Positions 9,828 to 17,079 of a stretch of DNA of 64,000 bases are shown here, piece by piece. The notes beneath the pieces were generated by a model. It was not told where the DNA came from. It saw nothing but the letters and a program-made list of their open reading frames with translations, and made no database searches. Location of the stretch: the NCBI GenBank assembly GCA_023511995.1, contig JAIMAL010000001.1, positions 124,001 to 188,000 of the forward strand, read 5' to 3'. The DNA comes from Burkholderiales bacterium. Its GTDB lineage: Bacteria > Pseudomonadota > Gammaproteobacteria > Burkholderiales > Thiobacteraceae. Every line of letters begins with the position of its first letter. Position 1 is the first letter of the stretch. The translations under genes were made by a program, and so were the position numbers.

Positions 9828-10195
9828 TGGAATCGCCCCACAAGAGCAAAGGCGGCGTGGTCCGCATCTGGCGCGCACTTTTCTATTCCCTCGCAGGGCT
9901 CACCGCCGCGATGCGCCACGAGCATGCCTTCCGCCAGGAGCTGGCGGCCGCTGCGGTGCTCATCCCGCTCGTTTTTTTCTTGCCGGCAGATGGCACGGGC
10001 CGCGCGCTCATGATCGGCGTCGTGCTTCTGGTGTTGATCGTGGAATTGCTCAATTCCGCCGTGGAGGCGGTGGTGGACCGGGTGTCCACTGAGGACCATC
10101 CCCTGGCCAAACGAGCCAAGGACCTGGGCAGCGCGGCGGTGTTCCTGGCTTTGCTTAGCGTGCCGACGGTGTGGGCGCTGGTGCTTCTTGGCTGA
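9827..10195 (+). CDS. dgkA: Diacylglycerol kinase
   Basis: A 122-residue inner-membrane enzyme that phosphorylates diacylglycerol to phosphatidic acid, recycling lipid from envelope glucan synthesis. The signature NSAVEAVVDRVS with downstream KDLGSAAVF matches the DgkA active-site region, and three hydrophobic segments are visible. The N-terminal helix includes the RALFYSLAGLTAAMRHEHAFRQE stretch with the conserved Glu. The start ATG shares a base with the gcvPB stop, so translation is coupled. The 3' end overlaps the convergent grxD by 41 bases. Confidence 0.93.
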   Translation: MESPHKSKGGVVRIWRALFYSLAGLTAAMRHEHAFRQELAAAAVLIPLVFFLPADGTGRALMIGVVLLVLIVELLNSAVEAVVDRVSTEDHPLAKRAKDLGSAAVFLALLSVPTVWALVLLG

Positions 10196-10508
10196 CCGCC
10201 AGGTCTTTGAGCAGCGCCTGCAGTTCCCCCTTCTGGTACATCTCCGTCATGATGTCGGAGCCGCCGATGAACTGCCCCCGCACATAGAGCTGGGGGATGG
10301 TCGGCCAGTTGGAAAACTCCTTGATCCCCTGACGGATCGCCGGGTCTTCCAGGACGTTCACCGCGAAGAATTCCTTCACCCCGCAGGCGCGCAGCAACTG
10401 CACGGCGTTGTGGGAAAAACCACACTGAGGGAACTGGGGCGTCCCCTTCATGTAGAGCACCACCGGATGGGTGGTAATCTGATTGCGGATCACATCGTGG
10501 ATGTTCAT
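10155..10508 (-). CDS. grxD: Monothiol glutaredoxin, Grx4 family
   Basis: A 117-residue monothiol glutaredoxin with the active-site motif CGFS within GTPQFPQCGFSHNAVQ. It has the family's glutathione-binding WPTIPQLYVRGQFIGGSDI. Such proteins bind [2Fe-2S] clusters with glutathione and deliver them in iron-sulfur assembly. Length is normal, with a short Pro/Ala-rich tail (QEAPAPTPSAR). The C-terminal codons overlap the end of dgkA on the opposite strand. The gene lies just downstream of the HprK-like cassette but is separated by about 55 bases, so it need not be part of it. Confidence 0.94.
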   Translation of the reverse strand: MNIHDVIRNQITTHPVVLYMKGTPQFPQCGFSHNAVQLLRACGVKEFFAVNVLEDPAIRQGIKEFSNWPTIPQLYVRGQFIGGSDIMTEMYQKGELQALLKDLAVSQEAPAPTPSAR

Positions 10509-10564
10509 TTTATACTCCGGAAAGATGAAATACCCGAGCAGTTTATTCAGGTATTAGCCCCCTG

Positions 10565-11662
10565 TCAAGGCGGCCTGTCCCGGCGGGCGGCGGGGGGTTG
10601 CCGCCGCGCCAGCGCCTTGCGCAGGAGATGGGGGAGCAGCAGGTGCAGCGGCATGCGCAGCCAGTGGCCCCGGACATAGAGGGCGAAATGGGCAAGGGCG
10701 GTGAAAGGCCCGCGGCAGCTTGCGTGCTTCGGGCGGAAGATTTCGGCCGCCAGCCCATCCATGGCAAGGCGCAGGGGCAGGGGCGGGGCGGCCTGTTGGG
10801 CTGCCTGCATCACCGCTTCCGGGATGGGGGTGCCCAACAGCCTTTGCGCGTAGCGGAGTGCGTAGAAGAGGGGCCGGGCGAGATCAAGCAGCCTGGCGCG
10901 GGGCACGAGGCCGGCATAGAAACCGGGCTCGACCGCGGCGAAATGGCGCAGCAGGCCGTCGAAATCCATGAGGTCGCGCAGGGCGCGGTCGGTCTCCCCT
11001 TCGTGGAAGAGGTGGGTGGCGCAGTGCACCACGAGATCGGCGGGACTCGGCAGGCGGAAGCCTGCCCACGGTGATGCCCGGGACGCAGCGAAGATGAGCG
11101 CGGGATCGGGGTGGTGCCGGGCAGTGAGGGGTAGCAGGGTGTGGTGGACGTCCACCACGGTCTGCCGGCGCACGTGCTCCAGGGGCGGGATTTCGTGCAT
11201 CCACCGGCGGTAGTAGCGCTGGTCGTAGGGGTCGAGTTTCATCGGCGCCCAGCCATGGGCAAGGAGCGCGCCTTCCACCTCCCTAAGCCGCGGCCGGGGC
11301 ACCAGGAGATCGATGTCGCCGAAGAGGCGGCCTTCCGCCACCGGTAGCCCCGCCGCCCCATAGGCTGCGCCCTTCAGGAGCACCACGGGAACCTCGAGGG
11401 GCGCGAGCAGCCGCCCAAGGCACTGGAATTCCCACTCCAGTGCCTGCCGCAAGCGGCTTGCCACCTGCAGCGCGGCGTCGAGGTGACGGCGGACCGCGGG
11501 CGGCACGGCATCCAGCGCTTTCGCCTCCCGCAGGCGCACGGCGAGCCGCCCGGTGAGCGCCGCCGCCCGGGCCTGGCGCAGGGCGAGGTCCCATTCGTCC
11601 GGCGAAAGGGCGGCGGCCATGGCCGGCGCACGCAGCAGGCGGAGCAGGAGGTCAGCCGTCAT
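10565..11662 (-). CDS. PF14907-type nucleotidyltransferase of the HprK-like cassette
   Basis: About 365 residues of the uncharacterised nucleotidyltransferase family PF14907. The catalytic motif of the polymerase-beta fold is GRLFGDIDLLVPRPRL, with the paired acidic residues DID, preceded by VVLLKGAAYGAAGLPVAEG. A second half is helical and His-rich (VDVHHTLLPLTARHH, LVVHCATHLFHEGE). The start is ATG at 11662, which overlaps the kinase gene stop by 11 bases; a longer open frame to 11728 would run inside the kinase gene. Members also occur in lasso-peptide clusters beside HprK-like kinases. Substrate unknown. It is the last gene of the four-gene cassette. Confidence 0.82.
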   Translation of the reverse strand: MTADLLLRLLRAPAMAAALSPDEWDLALRQARAAALTGRLAVRLREAKALDAVPPAVRRHLDAALQVASRLRQALEWEFQCLGRLLAPLEVPVVLLKGAAYGAAGLPVAEGRLFGDIDLLVPRPRLREVEGALLAHGWAPMKLDPYDQRYYRRWMHEIPPLEHVRRQTVVDVHHTLLPLTARHHPDPALIFAASRASPWAGFRLPSPADLVVHCATHLFHEGETDRALRDLMDFDGLLRHFAAVEPGFYAGLVPRARLLDLARPLFYALRYAQRLLGTPIPEAVMQAAQQAAPPLPLRLAMDGLAAEIFRPKHASCRGPFTALAHFALYVRGHWLRMPLHLLLPHLLRKALARRQPPAARRDRPP

Positions 11663-12563
11663 GGGCGAGCCCATCGAAGACCGCCAGCGCATCGGTGAGC
11701 CGGCTGTAGGTGAAGTCGTAACAGTCACAGGCAGCGATCAGGCGCACCAGGGTCTCGTAGCCCACCTCCCCCAGCACGCTGTAATTGAAGCCATTGCGGG
11801 CGAATTCCAGCAGGGCATGCCCCCGCGCATGGGGTGTGAGGCGGGGCGCTGAGGCCGGCACATAGCGGGGAAAGATCACCCAGGCGGGCCGCGCCGGCTC
11901 GTCCATGCGCGCCACACTGTCGGTAGGGGGGCGCATGTGGGTGACCAGCCCCTTGCGCGTATCCCGGGCCGGCGGCCCGAACACGGCCTCCGGCGCCCAG
12001 GCGCGGAGGAGTTCCACCGAGGCGTTCTTGAGATTCACCGGCCGTGCCAGCCCGTGCACGAGGCCGCTCGCCGGATCGATCAGGGCGAGCTCGTCGGAAA
12101 GGAGGCGCCAGCCCCGCTGCACCAGGGCGGCGGTGAGGGTGCTCTTGCCCGAGCCGGGGGGCGCGGGCAGGAGAGCGGCGCGGCCCCCCTTTTCGATCAC
12201 CGCCGCATGCAGGATGAGAAACCAGTGGGCGTGCTGGGTCACCGCCCAGTTGAGCCCCCACTCCAGCATGGGGAAGGCGTGATCATAGGGCAGGGGCTTG
12301 AAGGGCTCGGTGTCATCGAAGGCGAACCTGACCTGGGGCCGAAAAAAGCGGCGCAGCCCCAGGGGACGGAAAACGCGGACGGTAAAGTCGCAGAAGACCG
12401 GCTCTTCCAGCACCGGGTGTTCGGCGTAGAGCACTGCCAGGGCCTCTTCCACGGCGGGGATGCGGCTTCGGATGCGCACCGTGAAAGGCCCGGTGCGCAG
12501 GCAAAGCCCGGCGCCGTGAAGCCGATGCTTGAGCTCAGCGGGGGCAAGTTCAGAGAGTTTCAC
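11652..12563 (-). CDS. HprK-related kinase A
   Basis: A 303-residue protein related to the C-terminal kinase domain of HPr kinase/phosphorylase. The P-loop is APPGSGKST at residues 134-142, preceded by ILHAAVIEKGGRAALLP. The acidic motif LSDELALIDP follows at about residue 155, as in HprK's ADD region. It lacks HprK's N-terminal domain, and no HPr or PTS gene is near. Families with this layout are named HprK-related kinase A and are found with a PqqD-like protein and a nucleotidyltransferase, which is the arrangement here. The target is unknown. HprK-like kinases in some lasso-peptide clusters phosphorylate the peptide's C-terminal Ser, which is only an analogy. Confidence 0.85.
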   Translation of the reverse strand: MKLSELAPAELKHRLHGAGLCLRTGPFTVRIRSRIPAVEEALAVLYAEHPVLEEPVFCDFTVRVFRPLGLRRFFRPQVRFAFDDTEPFKPLPYDHAFPMLEWGLNWAVTQHAHWFLILHAAVIEKGGRAALLPAPPGSGKSTLTAALVQRGWRLLSDELALIDPASGLVHGLARPVNLKNASVELLRAWAPEAVFGPPARDTRKGLVTHMRPPTDSVARMDEPARPAWVIFPRYVPASAPRLTPHARGHALLEFARNGFNYSVLGEVGYETLVRLIAACDCYDFTYSRLTDALAVFDGLAHDG

Positions 12564-12637
12564 AGGGGCGGGGGTGGGCCGGGTGGCTGACGGTGGAGAG
12601 GCGGCGCCTGAAGAGGGGCACGGCCGGCGGTGCTGCT

Positions 12638-12916
12638 TCAGGGGGACACCAGGACCAGGTGCACGCGTTCCAGGGCGGCGAGCGCCGTTTCCATGGCCGC
12701 CCGCTCGTCGCTGCCGAGGGCGGCCAAGGGGCGATCCATGAGGGCGAGGGCCAGCTCTTCGAGCCCCATGGGGCCGTTTTGGAGACAGGATAGGACCTGA
12801 CCGGCGAAAGGGTCAAGGAGGTGGGTATCGCCGCTTGACGTGTGGAAGACGGTGTAACCATCCTCCCAGGCGGCAAGACGCACCTCCGGGGCAATGCGCC
12901 AGCGGGGGCCACTCAC
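12638..12916 (-). CDS. PqqD-like protein of the HprK-related system
   Basis: A 92-residue protein with the PqqD/RRE-like pattern: an N-terminal beta part (WRIAPEVRLAAWEDGYTVFHTSSGDTHLLDP) followed by helices (AGQVLSCLQNGPMGLEELALAL). PqqD-type domains bind leader peptides of ribosomally made, modified peptides and present them to enzymes. The GTG start overlaps the stop of the exported-protein gene (GTGA), so the two are translationally coupled. That coupling makes the exported protein a candidate client. A 74-base gap without a visible gene separates it from the kinase. Confidence 0.75.
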   Translation of the reverse strand: MSGPRWRIAPEVRLAAWEDGYTVFHTSSGDTHLLDPFAGQVLSCLQNGPMGLEELALALMDRPLAALGSDERAAMETALAALERVHLVLVSP

Positions 12917-13569
12917 GGGATGGGGTTACCGTGGGCGTCGTAGCCGCAATAGAGGCTGTTGTACTGATCCCACTCCGCCTTCAGTTGGGTGAGGGCGGCG
13001 CCGCAGTCCAGTGCGGCGTTGTCGAAGGCAGCCTGGAAGGCATTGATCACCTTCTGCGGCGTGTCGTACTGGGGCAGATAACGCCAGGCGAAGGTCGCCG
13101 CGTTAAGGAGCGCCGCCACCGCATGGAAGGCGGCGTTGCGGACCTTCCCGTAGTAATCCTTGTGGTTTTGGCAGGCGGGGGGGATGCTTGCCAGATCAAG
13201 CTTTTTGGACTGCTGGGCGACCTCGCCCAGGGTGGCGTTGTTCTTGAACACATTGCGCCCGAACACGGTGTTGAACACCATCTGGGGCAGGTAGAGATTG
13301 TCCGTGAGTCCTCCCCACACCTCCGGATGCTGACCCCAGTAGCCGGGGCTGCAGCCGCACTGCACCGGGCTTTGGCCTTGGGAGAGGTTGCCGGAAAGGA
13401 TGGCCGAGCGGGTGCACTGGTTGGCCCCCAAAACGGGGTGACTCACCAGGGTGAGCAGGACACCGGAGCCGGCGAGCCCGCCCCGGGTGAAGCGCCGCCG
13501 GCTTTCATCGACCCTGCCGGGTTCGCTTTTGGCCTGCCTGACGTTCTCGTCTTTGCCTGAATCCACCAT
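12913..13569 (-). CDS. Exported Cys-rich protein with GYWxxHPxxW motif, lead gene of the HprK-related cassette
   Basis: About 218 residues. The N-terminus is Tat-like: charged, then ESRRRFTRGGLAGSGVLLTLV and a likely signal peptidase site near VLGANQ. The mature part has six cysteines (NQC, QCGC, PAC, LDC, YCG) and the motif CGCSPGYWGQHPEVW, seen in assorted secreted proteins of unknown role. The rest is mostly helical and ends DAHGNPIP. The ATG at 13569 has AGGAG upstream; an open frame to 13629 lacks one. Its GTGA overlap with the PqqD-like gene suggests it is the substrate or target of the cassette. No enzyme motif is recognised. Confidence 0.7.
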   Translation of the reverse strand: MVDSGKDENVRQAKSEPGRVDESRRRFTRGGLAGSGVLLTLVSHPVLGANQCTRSAILSGNLSQGQSPVQCGCSPGYWGQHPEVWGGLTDNLYLPQMVFNTVFGRNVFKNNATLGEVAQQSKKLDLASIPPACQNHKDYYGKVRNAAFHAVAALLNAATFAWRYLPQYDTPQKVINAFQAAFDNAALDCGAALTQLKAEWDQYNSLYCGYDAHGNPIP

Positions 13570-13770
13570 GGAATACTCCTCGCGCCTTGGGCCGGTGGCA
13601 GCCGGCCGCCCCTCACCGGAAAAAAACAATGCAAGAATCGCGCCATGCCGTCATGATGCAACAAAATCATGGCAAAACAGGGACATGGCCAAAAGACAGG
13701 GGCTGCCCCGCGCTCCCTTTCGGGGGGAAGTGTAAAGTTTCCCGACAGGCTCCGCCAGCGCGCGAGGCGC

Positions 13771-14679
13771 TCAGCCTGGTTTTTGCCCGCCGCTCACCCG
13801 CTCCCAGCCCGCCAGGTCCCGGTGGGTCTGCACCGCGCCAAAGCCCGCCGCCCTGAGGAGCGCCCGGCAGGCTTCCCCCTGGTTCCAGCCGTGTTCCACA
13901 AACAGCCAGCCGCCCCGGTGGAGCCAGCGGGGCGCCTCCGCCACGATGTGGCGCAGGGCGGCAAGGCCATCCCTGCCGGCTACCAGCGCCGCCCGGGGTT
14001 CGAAGCGCACATCGCCCTGGGCGAGGTGGGGATCATCCTCCGCCACGTAGGGGGGATTGGCGACGATGAGGTGGAAACGCGCTTCCCCCTCGAGGGAGGT
14101 GAACCAGTCCCCTTGCAGGAACCGCACCCGGGTGAGCCGAAGCCGCCGGGCATTCTCATGCGCCACGGCGAGGGCGGCGGGAGAGCGCTCGATGGCGGTC
14201 ACCCGCGCCGCCGGCCGGGCATGGGCGATGGCCAGGGCCACCGCACCGCTGCCCGTGCCCAGCTCCAGCACCTCGCACGGATGGCCATCGGGCAGGTGAG
14301 CGAGCGCCAACTCAACCAGCCGTTCCGTCTCCGGACGGGGAATCAGCACGGCCGGCGTCACCGCCAGGGTGAGACCGAAAAACTCCCGCCGCCCGAGGAG
14401 GTAGGCCACGGGTTCCCCGGAAAGCCGCCGGGCAAGAAGCCCCTGGAAGCGCGCCAGGGCCTCGGCCGGGACCGGGTCGGTGTCGTGGGCGATGAGCCAG
14501 GCGCGCCCTTGGCCGAGGGCCTCGCAAAGGAGTATCTGGGCTTCGAGGCTCGCATCCCGGGCATCGAGGCTAAGCGCAGAGGCCAAAGCCCCGCGCGCCT
14601 GGCGCAGGGTTTCCCCGACCCGCCGGGAAGCTTTCTGGGCCACCTCGGTGGGGGAAGGGGGGAGGCATGGGCGGGTCAT
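13771..14679 (-). CDS. prmC: Release factor glutamine methyltransferase
   Basis: A 302-residue SAM-dependent methyltransferase that methylates the Gln of the GGQ motif in release factors 1 and 2. The SAM site is VLELGTGSGAVALAIAH and the catalytic motif is NPPYVAEDD. A helical N-terminal domain (LEAQILLCEALGQGRAWLIAHD) and the RRLSGEPVAYLLGRREFFGL linker are typical. It lies directly after prfA, its substrate gene, on the same strand. The ATG at 14679 lacks a clear Shine-Dalgarno sequence, so the start is the least certain part. Confidence 0.93.
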   Translation of the reverse strand: MTRPCLPPSPTEVAQKASRRVGETLRQARGALASALSLDARDASLEAQILLCEALGQGRAWLIAHDTDPVPAEALARFQGLLARRLSGEPVAYLLGRREFFGLTLAVTPAVLIPRPETERLVELALAHLPDGHPCEVLELGTGSGAVALAIAHARPAARVTAIERSPAALAVAHENARRLRLTRVRFLQGDWFTSLEGEARFHLIVANPPYVAEDDPHLAQGDVRFEPRAALVAGRDGLAALRHIVAEAPRWLHRGGWLFVEHGWNQGEACRALLRAAGFGAVQTHRDLAGWERVSGGQKPG

Positions 14680-14711
14680 GGGCCGGTTGCCGGTCGAGCT
14701 CGCTTCGCCCC

Positions 14712-15794
14712 TCAGGCGGCCTCGCCGAGGCTTGCAAGCTGCTCCGCCTGGTGCTGGTTGGCCAGGGCCTCGATGAGCTCGTCGAGTTCCCCGTCGAGGA
14801 TCTCCGGCAGCTTGTAAAGGGTGAGGTTGATGCGATGATCGGTGACCCGACCCTGGGGGAAGTTGTAAGTCCGGATGCGTTCGGAGCGGTCGCCGGTGCC
14901 GATCAGGGAGCGGCGGGTGGCCGCCTCCTTCGCCTGTTGCTGCCGCACCTGCATGTCCTTCAGCCGGGCGGCGAGGATGGCCATGGCCTGCGCCTTGTTG
15001 CGATGCTGGGAACGGTCGTCCTGACATTCGACGACGATGCCGGTGGGCAGGTGGGTGATGCGTACCGCCGAATCGGTCTTGTTCACGTGCTGGCCGCCCG
15101 CCCCGCTGGCGCGGAAGGTGTCGATCTTGAGCTCGGCGGGATTGAGGTCCACCTCGCCGATTTCTTCCGCTTCCGGCAGGACTGCCACGGTGCACGCGGA
15201 GGTGTGAATGCGGCCCTGGGCTTCCGTTTCCGGGACCCGCTGCACGCGGTGCACCCCGGATTCGAACTTGAGCCGGGAATAGGCGCCGGCGCCGCTCACG
15301 CGGGCGATGATTTCCTTGTAGCCCCCCACCTCGCCATCGCTGTGGGAGAGGACTTCCACCTTCCAGCCCTGGCGTTCCGCGTAGCGGCTGTACATGCGGA
15401 AAAGATCCCCGGCGAAGAGGGCGGATTCGTCGCCGCCCGTGCCGGCGCGGATTTCCAGGAAGACGTTGCGGTCGTCGTTGGGGTCCCGCGGCAAAAGCGC
15501 CTTGCGCAGGTCGAGCTCCAGCTCGGCAAGCCTGGCCTCTGCCGCTTTCAGCTCGCCTTCCGCGTAAGCCTTGAGTTCCGGGTCGGCCAGCATCTCCTGC
15601 GCCGCCTCGCGGTCGCGCAAGGTGTGCTCATAGGCGCGGAAGCGTTCCACCACCGGCGCGATCTCCGCGTGCTCCCGCGACAGGCGCCGGTATTGGGCGA
15701 GATCGGCGGTGATCTCCTGGTTGGCAAGGAGCTGGTTGAGCTCGTCAAGCCGGGCGGCGAGCTGGCGAAGGCGGGCAAGGAGAGCGGGTTTCAT
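14712..15794 (-). CDS. prfA: Peptide chain release factor 1
   Basis: A 360-residue RF1 that releases peptides at UAA and UAG codons. The catalytic GGQ is in [21 protein letters not shown], with Gln at residue 235, the usual RF1 position. Domain 1 coiled helices are at the N-terminus, and the [16 protein letters not shown] segment is characteristic. Length is standard. The start ATG overlaps the hemA stop (ATGA), so hemA-prfA-prmC form one operon, a widely conserved order. Confidence 0.97.
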   Translation of the reverse strand: MKPALLARLRQLAARLDELNQLLANQEITADLAQYRRLSREHAEIAPVVERFRAYEHTLRDREAAQEMLADPELKAYAEGELKAAEARLAELELDLRKALLPRDPNDDRNVFLEIRAGTGGDESALFAGDLFRMYSRYAERQGWKVEVLSHSDGEVGGYKEIIARVSGAGAYSRLKFESGVHRVQRVPETEAQGRIHTSACTVAVLPEAEEIGEVDLNPAELKIDTFRASGAGGQHVNKTDSAVRITHLPTGIVVECQDDRSQHRNKAQAMAILAARLKDMQVRQQQAKEAATRRSLIGTGDRSERIRTYNFPQGRVTDHRINLTLYKLPEILDGELDELIEALANQHQAEQLASLGEAA

Positions 15795-17041
15795 TCGAGG
15801 TGGAGGTGGTAGAGGCGGCGCAGCCAGTTTTCAAGTTCCGCCCGCTCCTCCGGCCGCACGTGGTGCAGCGCATCGGTGGGCCCGTGCAGCAGTTTGTTGG
15901 TGAGCGCCTTCGACAGGTGATCCAACACCCGCGCCGGATCATCGCCCCGCGCCAGATGCTTGAGGGCGCGCTCCAGCTCCTGGCGGCGGAAGCGTTCCGC
16001 CGAGTCGCGCAGGGCGCGGATGGTGGGCACCACCTCCCGGCTTCGCACCCATTCCATGAAGCTTTGCACCCGGCTTTCGATGATGGCTTCCGCCTGCTGC
16101 GCCGCCGCCTGCCGGTTGCCGATGCCTTCCTGCACGATATGCGCCAGATCGTCCACGGTGTAGAGGAAGACATCGGGCAGTTCCCCCACCTCCGGTTCGA
16201 TGTCGCGGGGAACCGCCAGATCCACCATGAACATGGGGCGGTGTTTCCGTTGCCGGATGGCCCGCTCCACCATGCCCTTGCCCAGGATGGGCAGCGGACT
16301 CGCGGTGGAGCTGACGACGATGTCGTAGTGGTGCAGCGCCTCCGGCAGCTCGTTCAAGGTGAGACTGCCCCCGTTGCAGCGGCGGGCGAGGTGTTGGGCA
16401 CGATCCAGGGTGCGGTTGGCGATGGTGATGCGGCGGGGATGCTGGGCGGCGAAATGGTCCAGGCATAGCTCGATCATCTCCCCCGCCCCGATGAAGAGCA
16501 CCGCCTGTTCCGCGATGCTGGGAAAAATGCGGCTGGCCAGTCGCACCGCCGCCGCCGCCATGGAGATGGAATTGGCGCCGATGTCGGTGGTGGTGCGCAC
16601 TTCCTTGGCCACGGCGAAGGTGCGCTGGAAAAGCTTGTGCAGCAGGGTGCCCAGGGTGCCCGCCGCCTGCGCGGCGCGCACCGCCTGTTTCATCTGGCCG
16701 AGGATCTGCGCCTCTCCCAGCACCATGGAATCGAGGCCGCTGGCAACCCGGAAGGCGTGTTTGACCGCCTGTTCCTGGGGCAGAAGGTAAAGGTATGGGG
16801 TGAGGCTTGCCCGCGGCAGGCTGTGGAATTCGGACAGCCAGTCGATGGCCGCCTCCGGCACCTCGGTGTTGCAGTAGATTTCCGTGCGGTTGCAGGTGGA
16901 GAGGATGGCCGCTTCCTTCACCGCCCGGCGGGAAGCGAGGTCCCGCAGGGCCGGCATCAGTCGGTCGGAGGGGAAGGCCACCTGTTCCCGGATGGCCAGC
17001 GGTGCCGTCTGATGGTTGATGCCGAAGGTGAAAAGCTGCAT
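15791..17041 (-). CDS. hemA: Glutamyl-tRNA reductase
   Basis: A 416-residue enzyme making glutamate-1-semialdehyde from glutamyl-tRNA with NADPH, the first step of C5-pathway tetrapyrrole synthesis. The catalytic Cys50 is in [17 protein letters not shown]. The NADPH-binding motif is [14 protein letters not shown]-terminal dimerisation domain rich in helix completes it. The start [15 protein letters not shown] is typical; the open frame upstream to 17623 lies opposite the ATPase gene and is not coding. Haem supply suits a genome with several c-type cytochromes nearby. It overlaps prfA by four bases. Confidence 0.96.
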   Translation of the reverse strand: MQLFTFGINHQTAPLAIREQVAFPSDRLMPALRDLASRRAVKEAAILSTCNRTEIYCNTEVPEAAIDWLSEFHSLPRASLTPYLYLLPQEQAVKHAFRVASGLDSMVLGEAQILGQMKQAVRAAQAAGTLGTLLHKLFQRTFAVAKEVRTTTDIGANSISMAAAAVRLASRIFPSIAEQAVLFIGAGEMIELCLDHFAAQHPRRITIANRTLDRAQHLARRCNGGSLTLNELPEALHHYDIVVSSTASPLPILGKGMVERAIRQRKHRPMFMVDLAVPRDIEPEVGELPDVFLYTVDDLAHIVQEGIGNRQAAAQQAEAIIESRVQSFMEWVRSREVVPTIRALRDSAERFRRQELERALKHLARGDDPARVLDHLSKALTNKLLHGPTDALHHVRPEERAELENWLRRLYHLHLE

Positions 17042-17079
17042 GGGCGAAAAAGCGGAACCGTTGCCGAAACTTTCCGATT

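Noticed and set aside
8316-9878. A 520-codon minus-strand frame opposite gcvPB
   Set aside because: It has His/Arg/Gly-rich composition and no start context; gcvPB is certain.
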